DNA from: Paractinoplanes ferrugineus | GTDB lineage: Bacteria > Actinomycetota > Actinomycetes > Mycobacteriales > Micromonosporaceae | Reading direction: 5' to 3' | DNA: 64,000 bases | Assembly (NCBI RefSeq): GCF_016862195.1 | Contig: NZ_BOMM01000001.1 | Location: forward strand, 124,001-188,000 | Shown here: positions 27,617-38,955 of the stretch, in pieces | Numbering within the stretch: position 1 is the first letter of the stretch | How the letters are laid out: every line of letters begins with the position of its first letter | Notes under the pieces: model-generated | The model's input: the letters and a program-made list of their open reading frames with translations, nothing else | Told to the model about the DNA's origin: nothing | The model's database searches: none | Position numbers and translations under genes: made by a program

Positions 27617-27646
27617 TTGATAAACCTTTTTAACTGTTCTAACGTC
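27617..27646 (+). promoter_or_regulatory. Putative chitosanase promoter with overlapping ROK half-site
   Basis: TTGATA at 27617-27622 and TAACGT at 27640-27645 are spaced 17 bases. AACTGTT (27632-27638) within the spacer repeats the half-site of the operator at 27529-27543; the second arm (AACGTC) is degenerate. A repressor bound here would block polymerase. Confidence 0.5.
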
Positions 27647-27698
27647 ACTGCCCATCACGCGCGTGATCACCCATCCCCCCTCCTCCGTCAGGAGAGCC

Positions 27699-28922
27699 AT
27701 GAAACGCGTGAGGGCAATCGCCTACGCCTCGCTGGCCCTGGTCGTCCCCGCAGCAGCCATCACATATGGCCTGCTCCCGGCCAGTGCCGCCGTCTCCGGC
27801 CCGATCACCGGGCTCGGCAACAAGTGCATCGACATCGCCAACGGGTCGAGCGCCAACGGCTCCGCCGTGCAGCTTTACGACTGCAACGGCAGCGCCGCTC
27901 AGCAATGGACCGTCGGCAACAGCGACAACACCGTCCGGGCCCTCGGCAAGTGCCTCGACGTACCCTCCGCCTCGACCGCGAACGGAGCCAAGATTCAGAT
28001 CTACGACTGCAACGCCACCGGCGCGCAGAAGTGGACCGTTTCCAACGGAGCGCTGGTCAACACCGGTTCCGGCAAGTGTCTGGACGTGACCGACAAGAGC
28101 ACCGCGAACGGTGCCCGGCTCCAGATCTGGACGTGTGGCAACACCGCGAACCAGACTTGGGTCGTGCCCGGCTCGACCAGTCCGACAACTCCGCCCACTA
28201 CGCCGCCGACCTCTGCCCCAACAGGCAAGAACCTTGACAATCCGGCGAAGAAGGACGTCGCCATGCAGATCGTCTCGGCGGCCGAGAACTCCTCGCTGGA
28301 CTGGCGGGCCCAGTTCGCCTACATCGAGGACATCAAGGACGGGCGGGGCTACACCGCCGGCATCATCGGGTTCTGCTCCGGCACCGGCGACATGCTGGAG
28401 CTGGTGGAGGCCTACACGGCGACCAAGCCGTCGAACGTGCTCGCCAAATATCTGCCGGCGCTGCGCAAGGTCGACGGCACCTCGTCGCACTCCGGTCTCG
28501 ACCCCAACTTCACCAAGGACTGGAAGACCGCGGCGGCCGACTCGGTGTTCCAGGCCGCCCAGGAGTCCGAGCGGGACCGCGTCTACTTCAACCCGTCGGT
28601 GCGGGACGGCAAGTCCGACGGGGTGCGGGCGCTCGGCCAGTTCGCCTACTACGACGCCTCGGTCATGCATGGCTACGACGGCATGCGGTCGATTCGCAGC
28701 GCCGCGCTGAAGCGGGCCAAGCCGCCGGCGCAGGGTGGCGACGAGCGCACCTGGCTCAACGTCTTCCTCGACGAGCGGGTCATCGAGATGAAGAAGGAGG
28801 AGGCGCACTCCGACACCAGCCGGGTCGACACGGCCCAGCGGGTCTTCCTCAACAACGGCAATTTCGACCTCAACACGCCGCTCGATTTCCGGGTCTACGA
28901 CCAGCCTTTCCACATCGGTTGA
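27699..28922 (+). CDS. Secreted chitosanase, CBM13-GH46
   Basis: The 407-residue enzyme has a signal peptide (residues 1-31), a ricin-type CBM13 domain (about 33-157, three CLD-QxW repeats), a Pro/Thr/Ser linker (158-177) and a GH46 catalytic domain. The likely catalytic pair is Glu196 (SAAENSSLDW) and Asp214 (EDIKDGRG), 18 residues apart as in the Streptomyces N174 enzyme. It hydrolyses chitosan into oligomers for the divergent importer. ATG 27699 has CAGGAG 4 bases upstream; the frame extends to 27663 without a good site. The attached CBM13 is an addition to the basic GH46 enzyme. Confidence 0.95.
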   Translation: MKRVRAIAYASLALVVPAAAITYGLLPASAAVSGPITGLGNKCIDIANGSSANGSAVQLYDCNGSAAQQWTVGNSDNTVRALGKCLDVPSASTANGAKIQIYDCNATGAQKWTVSNGALVNTGSGKCLDVTDKSTANGARLQIWTCGNTANQTWVVPGSTSPTTPPTTPPTSAPTGKNLDNPAKKDVAMQIVSAAENSSLDWRAQFAYIEDIKDGRGYTAGIIGFCSGTGDMLELVEAYTATKPSNVLAKYLPALRKVDGTSSHSGLDPNFTKDWKTAAADSVFQAAQESERDRVYFNPSVRDGKSDGVRALGQFAYYDASVMHGYDGMRSIRSAALKRAKPPAQGGDERTWLNVFLDERVIEMKKEEAHSDTSRVDTAQRVFLNNGNFDLNTPLDFRVYDQPFHIG

Positions 28923-28926
28923 GCGT

Positions 28927-28948
28927 CCGGGGCGCTTCGGCGCCCCGG
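28927..28948 (+). terminator. Strong hairpin terminator after chitosanase
   Basis: Perfect 9-bp stem CCGGGGCGC / GCGCCCCGG with a stable TTCG tetraloop, 5 bases after the chitosanase stop. No T-run follows, as is common in high-GC actinomycetes. Confidence 0.85.
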
Positions 28949-28961
28949 TACCTTGTCGACC

Positions 28962-29615
28962 ATGGTCGATTTTCTGCTGGGCGGCGCGGCGGTAGTGCTG
29001 CTCGTCATCGCTACCGTCGTGCTGCTCCGGTCCGAGCGCCTCGGCCGAGCGCGGTTGACCGGCCTGGTGGCGCTGATCGTGCTGGCGGCCGGCACGTTCG
29101 CCGGGGCGATCTACCACCACGCCTCGTCCTCGCCGGCCGCCGAGGTCGTCGTTCCGCTGCCGATCGCCTCCTCGGCCGGCCCGGCGCCCGGCGCCGCGAT
29201 TTCCAAGATCGAGCTTTCCTTGGGTACGGGCGACAAGCTCCCGCAGGGCGCGCTGTGGCTCGACCCGCCCCGGCCGGGAACCGACGCCTACACGGGTGAT
29301 CTGTCGCTGCTCTGCTCGACACCCGGCAAGACCGACAACGAGCAGAACTGCACCGGCACCGACCCGCGGGTGTGGACCGTCGAACCGCTCGCCGGCCGCG
29401 CGGTGCTCGCCGCGGCCAGTGGAGATCCGTTCGCCGACCCCGGAGCCTGCGACGTCTCGTTCGCGCCCGGCTACCTCGAGCTGGCCGCCGGCCGGAGTTA
29501 CTGCGCCCGGCTCACCGCCGATCCGAAGCGGACACATGCCTTCCGGGTGCCCGCTTTTCCGGCCGATCAGCCGCTGCCGACCTCGCTGAATGCGGAGGTC
29601 GTGGCGCTCGGTTGA
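28962..29615 (+). CDS. Membrane protein of unknown function
   Basis: The 217-residue product has two membrane helices near the N-terminus (about residues 2-22 and 32-52) and an outer domain with five cysteines. No family recognised. ATG 28962 is preferred to a TTG three codons earlier. It lies after the chitosanase terminator and so probably has its own promoter. Confidence 0.7.
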   Translation: MVDFLLGGAAVVLLVIATVVLLRSERLGRARLTGLVALIVLAAGTFAGAIYHHASSSPAAEVVVPLPIASSAGPAPGAAISKIELSLGTGDKLPQGALWLDPPRPGTDAYTGDLSLLCSTPGKTDNEQNCTGTDPRVWTVEPLAGRAVLAAASGDPFADPGACDVSFAPGYLELAAGRSYCARLTADPKRTHAFRVPAFPADQPLPTSLNAEVVALG

Positions 29616-29681
29616 AGGCGCCGGGGGAAAACGACATAGCGGACGTGGTTGTTCGCCCCGCGAAGCGTCCATTAGGTTCAG

Positions 29682-30530
29682 ATGGTGTCAACGATGGTGC
29701 CTAAGCTGTTCGCCGGGCTGGTCGATGACGCGTCCCTGCTCCCGCCCAGCCGGACGAGCCTGCCCGAGGCCGTGGCCAAGCACAGCGAGCATCGCGGTGC
29801 CTGGTTCGCCGCCCTGCTCGGCCCGTTGCTGGTGCCGGCTTCATCGATGAGCATCGAGTTGCCGGCCCGCGCGGTGCCGGTCGCGCTGGTCGGTGACGTG
29901 CCGGTGAGCGCGCTGCCGATCGCGGTCGAGAAGCTGCGCGCGGCCGGCGCGGCGGTGCTGCACGTCGAGGCGCCGGTGGCCCGGCGCGGCGAAGACCCGC
30001 AACCCGGGCTCGGCGATCTGCACGCGCTGGCCGGGCACGACGAGGACCTCCAGGTGTACGCCGAGATCCCGCTCAGCTGGGGCCTCCTCGACGCGCTCGA
30101 CACGGTGGCCGAGTGGCGGTCCGCGGGGTTGCGGGTGGCTCCCAAGTTCCGAGTCGGCGGACTGGCCGCCGAGCTCTTCCCCACCCCGGTCGAGCTGGCC
30201 GCGGTGATCTGCGCCTGTCGCGACCGCGAGCTGCCGTTCCGGCTGGCCGCCGGGCTGCGGCACGCGATCCGGCACACCGACCCGGAGACCGGTTTCACCC
30301 ACCACGGCTTCCTGAACGTGCTGGCCGCCTCGATCGCGGCGGTCGACGGTGCCGAGGTGGCCGAGGTCGCCGAGGTGCTGGCCGCGACCCACCCGCTGCC
30401 GCTCGTCGAACCGTGCCGGGCCAGGCGCGACACCGCCCGCCCGATGTTCGTCGGCTTCGGCGCGGTCGGCGTCGTGGAGCCGTTGACCGAGCTGATTCGA
30501 CTCGGACTGGTGATCGGCGGGTCCGACTGA
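29682..30530 (+). CDS. Conserved hypothetical protein, possible TIM-barrel
   Basis: The 282-residue soluble protein contains alternating hydrophobic strands and helices (VYAEIPLSWG, LRVAPKFRVGG, FRLAAGLRHAIRH) that resemble successive beta/alpha units of a barrel, with conserved-looking Lys, Arg and His at strand ends. No enzyme family is recognised. ATG at 29682, with another at 29694. The gene is followed after 62 bases by an SRPBCC gene. Confidence 0.65.
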   Translation: MVSTMVPKLFAGLVDDASLLPPSRTSLPEAVAKHSEHRGAWFAALLGPLLVPASSMSIELPARAVPVALVGDVPVSALPIAVEKLRAAGAAVLHVEAPVARRGEDPQPGLGDLHALAGHDEDLQVYAEIPLSWGLLDALDTVAEWRSAGLRVAPKFRVGGLAAELFPTPVELAAVICACRDRELPFRLAAGLRHAIRHTDPETGFTHHGFLNVLAASIAAVDGAEVAEVAEVLAATHPLPLVEPCRARRDTARPMFVGFGAVGVVEPLTELIRLGLVIGGSD

Positions 30531-30592
30531 TCGGCTCCACCCCTGGCGTGCGTGGCCTTACCCTCAGTAGCGTGCCTGCGGGAGGTCACTCG

Positions 30593-31051
30593 ATGTCGAC
30601 GATCGCGGTAACGCGCCTCATCGAGGCTCCCGTTGCCGCGGTCTGGCAGGTGTTCACCGATCTGGCCCGGCGCCGCGACCGGCTCTCCACCGTCACCCGG
30701 GTCGAGGTGCTCAGCACCGGCCCGTTCGGCGCCGGGACAGCCTGGCGCGAGACCCGGCGGATGGCCGACGGCGGTGAGATCACCGAGGACTTCCTCGTCG
30801 AGCTGTGCGAGATGCCCGACCGGTTCGTGGTCCGGTCGCCCGGCATCGGCGCCGACTACAAGATGACCTATTCGTTCGTTCCGGTCGTCGCCGGCCGCCA
30901 CCGTGGCGGCACCATGGTCACGGCCGTTCAGGACGGTGGCGCCACCGGGCCGATCGGCCGCTTCCTCGCCCTGATCTTCGGTGGGTTGGCCGCCGAGACC
31001 GCCGAGGGTGCGCTGCGACGGGACCTCGACGACCTCGCCGCAGCCGCCTGA
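30593..31051 (+). CDS. SRPBCC (START-like) family protein
   Basis: The 152-residue protein opens with the polyketide-cyclase/START pattern (VTRLIEAPVAAVWQVFTDL) and has the GTAWRETRRM strands and a C-terminal amphipathic helix (ETAEGALRRDLDDLAAA). The fold binds hydrophobic ligands in a deep pocket; the ligand is unknown. CGGGAGG at about 30579-30585 fixes the ATG at 30593; the open frame upstream is not coding. Confidence 0.82.
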   Translation: MSTIAVTRLIEAPVAAVWQVFTDLARRRDRLSTVTRVEVLSTGPFGAGTAWRETRRMADGGEITEDFLVELCEMPDRFVVRSPGIGADYKMTYSFVPVVAGRHRGGTMVTAVQDGGATGPIGRFLALIFGGLAAETAEGALRRDLDDLAAAA

Positions 31052-31065
31052 CATAGTCTCTCGCG

Positions 31066-32214
31066 GTGAAAAAGGTACTGCTGCGGTCCCTGTCCGCGCT
31101 CGTCGTGGCCGCCGTGGCGGTGCTTGTCGGCTGGCGCGTGCTCGCTCCGGCCGAGGTCCTGGCCAGCGTGAACGGCCCGACTCCGAAGATGTCCCTGATC
31201 CGGGCGGGGGTCACCAGCAAGCTCTCGATGGCGCCGCTGATCGTCGACGACACGGTCCGGGTCTACGCCGCGAAACGGCAGATCCGTGCCGACGCGCCGG
31301 TCCACGCCCGGACGATGTACTCCGCGATCTGGTCGTTCCGCCGCTGGCCACAACAGCTGACCGGGGTGGTGGCGGCCGGTTCCACGGTGGTCAGCCGCTG
31401 GTCCGACGGCGACGTGGTGGCGATCGACGGGCGGACCGGAAAGATCATCTGGCGGATCTCCGGGCCGGCGCCCGCCGAGGGTTTCGCCGGGCACCGCACC
31501 GGCGCCGACACGGTCTGGCGACCGGTCGGCCTGCGGGTCGCCGGCGGCACGGTGCTGGTCACGGCGACGGCAAGAGTCGACGCGTACGAGGTGAGCACCG
31601 GCGCCCGCCGCTGGACCGCCCCGCTCTGTGCCGACGGATTCACCACCGCCGGCGGCAGTTACGTCTGTGCCGACGGCGCGTACGACACCGCCACCGGCGC
31701 CAAGGTCGCGTCGTTCCCGACCGGACCGTTCACCCCGCTCGGCTGCGACGTCGCCACCTCCGCCTGCGCCGGCCTGCGCGACGGTACCGGCCAGGGGTGG
31801 CTGACCGACGCCTCGACTCCGCGGCGCTCCCGCCCCCTCGACGGGCCGGGCAGTACGGTCGCCGGTGGCGTGGTCTTCCAGTCGACCGCCGCCGCCCTCC
31901 TCGCGGTCGACCCGGTCACCGGCGCGACCCTGCGCAGGTCGCCGGCCGGTACGCAGGTGCTGGGTGCTTCGGGCGACCGGATTCTGCTGCTCACCAAGGA
32001 CCGGCGGCTGCTGCAGCTCGAGACCCGTACCGCCAAGGGGAAGTTGATGTTCCTGGCGTCCTTCGGCAAGGAGGTCCGCAAGTACGACGTCGGCGCCTGG
32101 CAGGTGACACCCCGGTTCGTGGCGATCGAGCGGCTGGCCCCGGCCGGCCCGAAGTCTCCGGACGCGCCCGGGTACTACTACTCGACCGAGCCGGTGCTGG
32201 TCGCCGAACTCTGA
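31066..32214 (+). CDS. Membrane-anchored PQQ-like beta-propeller protein
   Basis: The 382-residue protein has one N-terminal membrane helix (about residues 5-24) and repeats of the type VAIDGRTGKIIWRI, DAYEVSTGARRWTAP and LLAVDPVTGATLRRS, typical of BamB/PQQ-like blades. It probably sits outside the membrane as a binding scaffold. GTG start 14 bases after the SRPBCC gene. Two other proteins in the window (at 37601 and the C-terminus of 58549) share this fold. Confidence 0.8.
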   Translation: MKKVLLRSLSALVVAAVAVLVGWRVLAPAEVLASVNGPTPKMSLIRAGVTSKLSMAPLIVDDTVRVYAAKRQIRADAPVHARTMYSAIWSFRRWPQQLTGVVAAGSTVVSRWSDGDVVAIDGRTGKIIWRISGPAPAEGFAGHRTGADTVWRPVGLRVAGGTVLVTATARVDAYEVSTGARRWTAPLCADGFTTAGGSYVCADGAYDTATGAKVASFPTGPFTPLGCDVATSACAGLRDGTGQGWLTDASTPRRSRPLDGPGSTVAGGVVFQSTAAALLAVDPVTGATLRRSPAGTQVLGASGDRILLLTKDRRLLQLETRTAKGKLMFLASFGKEVRKYDVGAWQVTPRFVAIERLAPAGPKSPDAPGYYYSTEPVLVAEL

Positions 32215-32227
32215 CTAATCTGGGCTC

Positions 32228-33031
32228 ATGACGGATCCGCAGCTGGTCCTGTCCGGCCTGGTGATGGGTGAGTCGGCCCGCTGGCACGACGGCGCGCTGT
32301 GGTTCTGCGACTGGGGTGCCGGCTCGGTGCTGCGTCTCTCCGCGTCCCGCACCGCCGAGGTCATGGCCGGGGCGAGCGGGATGCCGTTCTGCATCGACTG
32401 GCGGCCCGGGGGAGAGCTGCTGCTGCTCGACGGACCGGGCGCGCGGCTGCTCCGCGACGGTGTGCCGTACGCCGACCTGGCCGGCATAGACGGCAGTCAC
32501 CCCTGGAACGACATCGTCGTCGACTCGCGCGGCAACGCGTTCGTGAACAACATCGGCTACGACTTCCCCGGTGGCACCCCGGCGCCCGGACTGATCGCGG
32601 TGGTGTCGCCGGACGGCGTCGCCCGGCCGGTGGCCGGCGGGCTGGAGTTCCCCAACGGCATGGCCGTGACCGCCGACGACAGCACGCTGATCGTGGCCGA
32701 GTCGCACGGCTCCCGCCTGACCGCCTTCGACATCGCCTCGGACGGTTCGCTGAGCAACCGCCGGGTCTGGGCCGACCTGCCCGGCGTGGCCCCCGACGGC
32801 ATCTGCCTCGACCCGTCCGGCGCGATCTGGTACGCCGCCGTGCCCAACGAGCACTGCAGCCTCGTGCGCGAGGGTGGCGCGGTGGTCACCACGATCCCGT
32901 TACCGGACGGCGCCTTCGACTGCGCCCTGTCCGGGGACGGTCGGACGCTCTACGCGTTGACAGCGGACTACACCAACCCCGCGGCGATGTTCGGGGGCCG
33001 CACCGGACGATTGTTCGCGATTTCGCGCTGA
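32228..33031 (+). CDS. SMP-30/gluconolactonase-like hydrolase
   Basis: The 267-residue six-bladed propeller begins with MGESARWHDGALWFCDWG, where Glu is the usual metal ligand. Other ligands are the Asn in FPNGMAVTADD and the Asp in APDGICLDPSG. The family hydrolyses sugar lactones or organophosphates. No signal peptide, so cytoplasmic. It starts 13 bases after the propeller gene and may share its transcript. The substrate is unknown. Confidence 0.87.
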   Translation: MTDPQLVLSGLVMGESARWHDGALWFCDWGAGSVLRLSASRTAEVMAGASGMPFCIDWRPGGELLLLDGPGARLLRDGVPYADLAGIDGSHPWNDIVVDSRGNAFVNNIGYDFPGGTPAPGLIAVVSPDGVARPVAGGLEFPNGMAVTADDSTLIVAESHGSRLTAFDIASDGSLSNRRVWADLPGVAPDGICLDPSGAIWYAAVPNEHCSLVREGGAVVTTIPLPDGAFDCALSGDGRTLYALTADYTNPAAMFGGRTGRLFAISR

Positions 33032-33258
33032 GCCGGCTCCACCGTCGGGGGAAGGCGCCGACCTCGTTCGAGTGAGGCGGTGCGGAATGAGATTCGTTCA
33101 GAGCCGTCTCGGCTGCGAAAAACCCCAGGTCACCCCTTGATCTAAACCGCCGCGAACAATTCCCGACGGCTTTCGGGTGGCCCGTCAACTGCTATTGAAC
33201 GGCTATGGAGATAGGGTCGTCCGGCATCCAGGAATTGTTCCTATGCTCGGAGGCTCGC

Positions 33259-34413
33259 ATGCGGAAAACCAGATCGGCACTCTCCGCCGCCGGGATCGCG
33301 GCCGTCGCCGTCGCCATGTCCGGCGTCGGTGGCGGGGTGAGTCACGCCTCCGGCCGCACCGTGCCGTGCAGTGTCCCGTCGGCGCAATACCGCACCATCC
33401 AGTCCGCCGTGAACGCCACGACCTGCACCGGAATCAAGGTGGCGCCCGGCGTCTACACCGAGAACGTCCAGGTCAACCGCAGTGTGACGATCAACGGTGG
33501 GAAGGCCGGGCAGGACGCGCGCGGCCGGCGCGGCACCGGGGAGACGGTCCTCAACGGTGGTGTGGCGCCCACCTTCACCATCACCGCCGACAACGTCGTC
33601 ATCGACGGTTTCACCCTCAACGGCCCGCCCGGTGGCGGCACCGCGGCCCTCGTCATGCCGGGCGGCAATTCCGGCGAGCTCATTCAGAACAACATCATCA
33701 ACAATCCCGGCCGGGCGGCGTCGATCACGACAAGCCGTACCGTATTCCGGAAGAATGTCGTCAAGAATACGTCGACGGCGTCCGATGGATTCCAGGGAAA
33801 CAGCACACCGTTGCGCGACGTGGTCATCGCCGACAACAACTTCAGCGGCGCTGATTCGTCGCACTACAACGCCGACGTCACCTTCATCGAGGGCAACGCG
33901 AACCTGACCGTCTCCGGCAATCGCAGCACCGGTGACGGCACGCTGGTGGCCCTGTTCAAGACGACCGGTGCGCGGGTGGTCGACAACACCGTCGTCGGCA
34001 CGAGCAACTCGTCGGCGATCTTCATCGGCGGCAAGAACAGCAAGATCACGGTCAGCGGCAACACGATCAGCTCAGCCGGCTCCGCGGTCAAGGTCAGCAA
34101 CGCCATCGGCAGCCCGAACTCCGGCGTCGACATCACCCGCAACACGCTGCGCGGCAACCAGTACGGCGTGCAGGTGGCCGCCAACTCGACCACCGGCGTC
34201 GTCCTGGTGACCCACAACCTGATCAGCGGCAACACCATGTACGGCGTCTACGACGATCCCACCTCCGGCGCCGCCACCACCGCCACCTGCAACTGGTGGG
34301 GCGCCCCGACCGGCCCGGGCGCGGGCGCCCGCAGTCGTGGCGACAAGGCGAGCGCCGGGGTCACGTACAAGCCGTGGTTGCTCCTTCCGGCCTTCAGCGC
34401 CTTCTGCCGCTAG
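33259..34413 (+). CDS. Secreted right-handed beta-helix protein
   Basis: The 384-residue protein has a signal peptide (about 1-30, ending SHA) and then repeated NNxISGN-type turns forming a parallel beta-helix, as in NosD/pectate-lyase-like proteins. The C-terminal CNWWGAPTGPG element is typical of this group. No lyase catalytic residues could be identified, so it may bind or modify polysaccharide. CGGAGG before ATG 33259 decides the start against an earlier ATG at 33205. Confidence 0.85.
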   Translation: MRKTRSALSAAGIAAVAVAMSGVGGGVSHASGRTVPCSVPSAQYRTIQSAVNATTCTGIKVAPGVYTENVQVNRSVTINGGKAGQDARGRRGTGETVLNGGVAPTFTITADNVVIDGFTLNGPPGGGTAALVMPGGNSGELIQNNIINNPGRAASITTSRTVFRKNVVKNTSTASDGFQGNSTPLRDVVIADNNFSGADSSHYNADVTFIEGNANLTVSGNRSTGDGTLVALFKTTGARVVDNTVVGTSNSSAIFIGGKNSKITVSGNTISSAGSAVKVSNAIGSPNSGVDITRNTLRGNQYGVQVAANSTTGVVLVTHNLISGNTMYGVYDDPTSGAATTATCNWWGAPTGPGAGARSRGDKASAGVTYKPWLLLPAFSAFCR

Positions 34414-34506
34414 GTCGTTCGCCGGTGAGGCCGGTCCCGGGTCCTCGGGGCCGGCCTCGCGCCTGTCCAGCGTGCCGCGTCGGACCGGACGCGTAGGGTC
34501 GCTGGT

Positions 34507-35847
34507 GTGGAAGTCATCGACGACCCCGACGTGCTGGCGAGCCTCAGCCACGATGAGGCGGAGTGGGCGCCGTACGGCAAGGCGCTCGGTGCGGTCCGGC
34601 CGCGGACCACCGCGGAGGTGCGCGAGGTCGTGCGGCACTGTGCGGAGCGGGGGATCCCGATCGTTCCGCGGGGGGCCGGCACCGGGTTGTCGGGTGGGGC
34701 GAACGCGGTCGACGGGGCCATGATCCTGGATCTGTCCAGGATGGACCGGATCGTGGCGATCGATGCCGACAACATGACCGCCACGGTGCAGCCGGGCGTG
34801 ATCAACGACGATCTGAAGAAGGCCGTTGCCGAGCACGGCCTGTGGTATCCGCCGGATCCGGCCAGCGCGCCCTGGTCGACGATCGGCGGCAACGTGTCGA
34901 CCAACGCGGGTGGTCTCTGCTGCCTGAAGTACGGTGTGACCCGCGATTACGTGCTCGGCCTGGAGGCGGTCGTCGGTGGGGCGGCCGGCGCCTACGGCAC
35001 GGCGGTGCGGCTCGGCCGGCGTACGACCAAGGGCGTGAGCGGCTATGACCTGGTCGGCCTGTTCACCGGCTCGGAGGGCACGTTCGGGGTGCTGACCGAG
35101 ATCACGGTACGGCTGCGCCCGGCCCGCCGCGAAGCCCCGAAAACCGTGGTCGGCGCGTTCGGCAGTGTCGTGGCGGCGGGCGAGGCGGTTGCCGCGATCA
35201 CTCGGGCGGGCCTGCTCCCGGCGGCGTTGGAGTTGCTTGATCGCACCTGCCTGCGTGCCGTCGAGGAGTGGAAGCATCTGGGGCTGGAGGCGGACGCGGC
35301 CGCCCTGCTGCTGGCTCAGCTGGACACGCCCGGCGACGAGGAGGCCACCGCGGTCGCCTCGGTGTTCCGCGACGCCGGGGCGCTGTGGGCCGAGCAGTCG
35401 ACGGACGAGGTCGAAGCCGAGGCGCTGTTCGCCGCCCGCCGGTTGGCCTACCCCGCGCTGGAGCGGCTGGGCCCGGTGCTCACCGAGGACGTCTGCGTGC
35501 CCCGCTCCCGCGTACCCGAGATGCTTGCCGTGATCGAGGAGACCGCCGCCCGGCACGGCACGACGATCGCCACCATCGCGCACGCCGGTGACGGCAACCT
35601 GCACCCGCTGATCCTCGCCCCGGCCGGCGACGAGGCGGCCAAGCGAGCAGCTCAGGCCGCTTTCGAAGACATGTTGACGGCGGCGATCGCGATGGGCGGC
35701 ACAGTGACCGGCGAGCACGGCGTCGGTCTGCTGAAACGAGCCGGCATGCGGCGGGAGCTGTCGCCGGAGGTACTGGCCATGCAGATCGCGATCAAGCAGA
35801 CCTTGGACCCGCTGAACCTGTTCAACCCCGGCAAGGTGGTCGGCTGA
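34507..35847 (+). CDS. FAD-linked oxidase, GlcD/D-lactate dehydrogenase-like
   Basis: The 446-residue flavoprotein has an N-terminal PCMH FAD domain (PIVPRGAGTGLSGGANAVDG, about residues 56-75; SAPWSTIGGNVSTNAGG) and a C-terminal domain with HAGDGNLHP and GEHGVGLLKR. The family oxidises 2-hydroxy acids such as glycolate or D-lactate. No iron-sulfur partner gene follows. GTG start. It converges on the fumarase gene with only 14 bases between stops. Confidence 0.9.
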   Translation: MEVIDDPDVLASLSHDEAEWAPYGKALGAVRPRTTAEVREVVRHCAERGIPIVPRGAGTGLSGGANAVDGAMILDLSRMDRIVAIDADNMTATVQPGVINDDLKKAVAEHGLWYPPDPASAPWSTIGGNVSTNAGGLCCLKYGVTRDYVLGLEAVVGGAAGAYGTAVRLGRRTTKGVSGYDLVGLFTGSEGTFGVLTEITVRLRPARREAPKTVVGAFGSVVAAGEAVAAITRAGLLPAALELLDRTCLRAVEEWKHLGLEADAAALLLAQLDTPGDEEATAVASVFRDAGALWAEQSTDEVEAEALFAARRLAYPALERLGPVLTEDVCVPRSRVPEMLAVIEETAARHGTTIATIAHAGDGNLHPLILAPAGDEAAKRAAQAAFEDMLTAAIAMGGTVTGEHGVGLLKRAGMRRELSPEVLAMQIAIKQTLDPLNLFNPGKVVG

Positions 35848-35861
35848 CGGCTGTCGGCCCG

Positions 35862-37529
<1,668 letters not shown>

Positions 37530-37600
37530 GACGGGCAAGCCTAGGACAGTCGCCCGGGACGGCGCGAGCCGCACCCGGCCGTGCGCATATACCAGTTCGG

Positions 37601-38902
37601 TCAGGCGAACGGCAGGTAGGCCATGTCGCGGCCGTCGACAGCGATCATTCCGTTCGGCCCGGTGGCGAAAATCTTGGCATTCGTCCGGACATCGGCGAGG
37701 AGTTTTCCGCTGGCCGGCGCCACCGCGGCGACCCGGCCGGGCTTGGTGGAGGCGATGACCACGGCGTCCGGGGTGAGCGCCGCCGAGCCGGTGGATTCCC
37801 GGGTCCAGGTCACCGATCCGCGCGACAGGGAGAGGCAACGCAACGTGGAGCCCTTGCGGATGATCGCGTACGAGTCGTTGACCGCCCGCACCTCCTCGCC
37901 CTTGGCGCCGTGCCACAGCACCCGCCCGTCATGGGCCGCGATCAGTTCCGGCCGGCCCACCGGGTCGACGCCGAGCACCACGTCCTCCCCGCCGGCCGGG
38001 TCACGGTCCTGCTTGCAGCCGGAGCCGTTGGAGGCGGTGCGCAGGTTGAGCCCGTCCCGGCGCCAGACGGTGCCGCGGTCGGGCGGGTCGGTGGCGACCA
38101 CCCCGAAATAGCAGGTGCCGTCGGCGGAGGTGGCGGTGATCGTGAGGACCCGCCCACCGGCGACCGCCACGCGCTGGCCGGCCCCGGGTTCGGCGGTCTG
38201 CACGAGCCGGCCGTTGGCGGTGTCGATCACCCGGACCTTGCCGTCGTCGGGCAACCCGATCAGGGCCGGCATCTGCCGCGGCCCGGCCACGTCGTCGTCG
38301 ATGTTGTCGGCGGTCATCGGGTTGGTGTCGGGCAGGTCGGGGTTGGCGGCGTCGAGCACGAAGCCGATCCCGCCGGTGTTGACCCGCCAGCGCACGTTGC
38401 CGCGGGTGTCCCAGGCGGTCAGCTCGCAGTCGCTGCCCTTGCCGCAGTGCAGGTCGAGGATGCCGGTGCGGTAGGTCCAGACCGCGGTGGCCGTCTTGTC
38501 CTCGCGCCGTACGGTGCCGCTGCGCGGGTCGAGCACCTGGTAGCCCTTGGTGAGCAGGCGCCCGACGACCACGACCGCATCGGTGCCGTCCCCGGCCACC
38601 CCGGCCCAGTCGGCGTCGTTGTCCCACAGCTTGACCCCGGCGGTCAACCCGTACGCCTCGAGCGAGGTGCGGTATTCCACGATCACCGAGTCGCCGGCGA
38701 GGGTGACGCTCTGCGGGCTGCCGCCGATGGTCGACTGCCAGCGGGAGGCGCCGTCGGCGATCGGTCCGCTGGTGTTGAATTTCGCCCACCAGCCCGGCCA
38801 GGGGTTCCAGGTCTGGGTGGTGGCGAGCACGACGAGGAGCACCACGACGGAGATCAGCACGTACCCCATCCGGGAGCTGCCACCCGATGCCATGGGCGAC
38901 AC
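37601..38902 (-). CDS. Membrane-anchored PQQ-like beta-propeller protein
   Basis: The 433-residue protein has one membrane helix (about residues 13-30), a [11 protein letters not shown] linker and propeller-type repeats ([22 protein letters not shown]-like segments, [16 protein letters not shown]). Four or more cysteines may form disulfides outside the cell. ATG at 38902, with alternatives at 38893 and 38869. Function unknown; it resembles the product at 31066 in plan. Confidence 0.78.
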   Translation of the reverse strand: MSPMASGGSSRMGYVLISVVVLLVVLATTQTWNPWPGWWAKFNTSGPIADGASRWQSTIGGSPQSVTLAGDSVIVEYRTSLEAYGLTAGVKLWDNDADWAGVAGDGTDAVVVVGRLLTKGYQVLDPRSGTVRREDKTATAVWTYRTGILDLHCGKGSDCELTAWDTRGNVRWRVNTGGIGFVLDAANPDLPDTNPMTADNIDDDVAGPRQMPALIGLPDDGKVRVIDTANGRLVQTAEPGAGQRVAVAGGRVLTITATSADGTCYFGVVATDPPDRGTVWRRDGLNLRTASNGSGCKQDRDPAGGEDVVLGVDPVGRPELIAAHDGRVLWHGAKGEEVRAVNDSYAIIRKGSTLRCLSLSRGSVTWTRESTGSAALTPDAVVIASTKPGRVAAVAPASGKLLADVRTNAKIFATGPNGMIAVDGRDMAYLPFA

Positions 38903-38955
38903 GCTAACGATCTATTTCACTCCGACGAGGGATGGTGATATTTCCGTGTCGTCCG

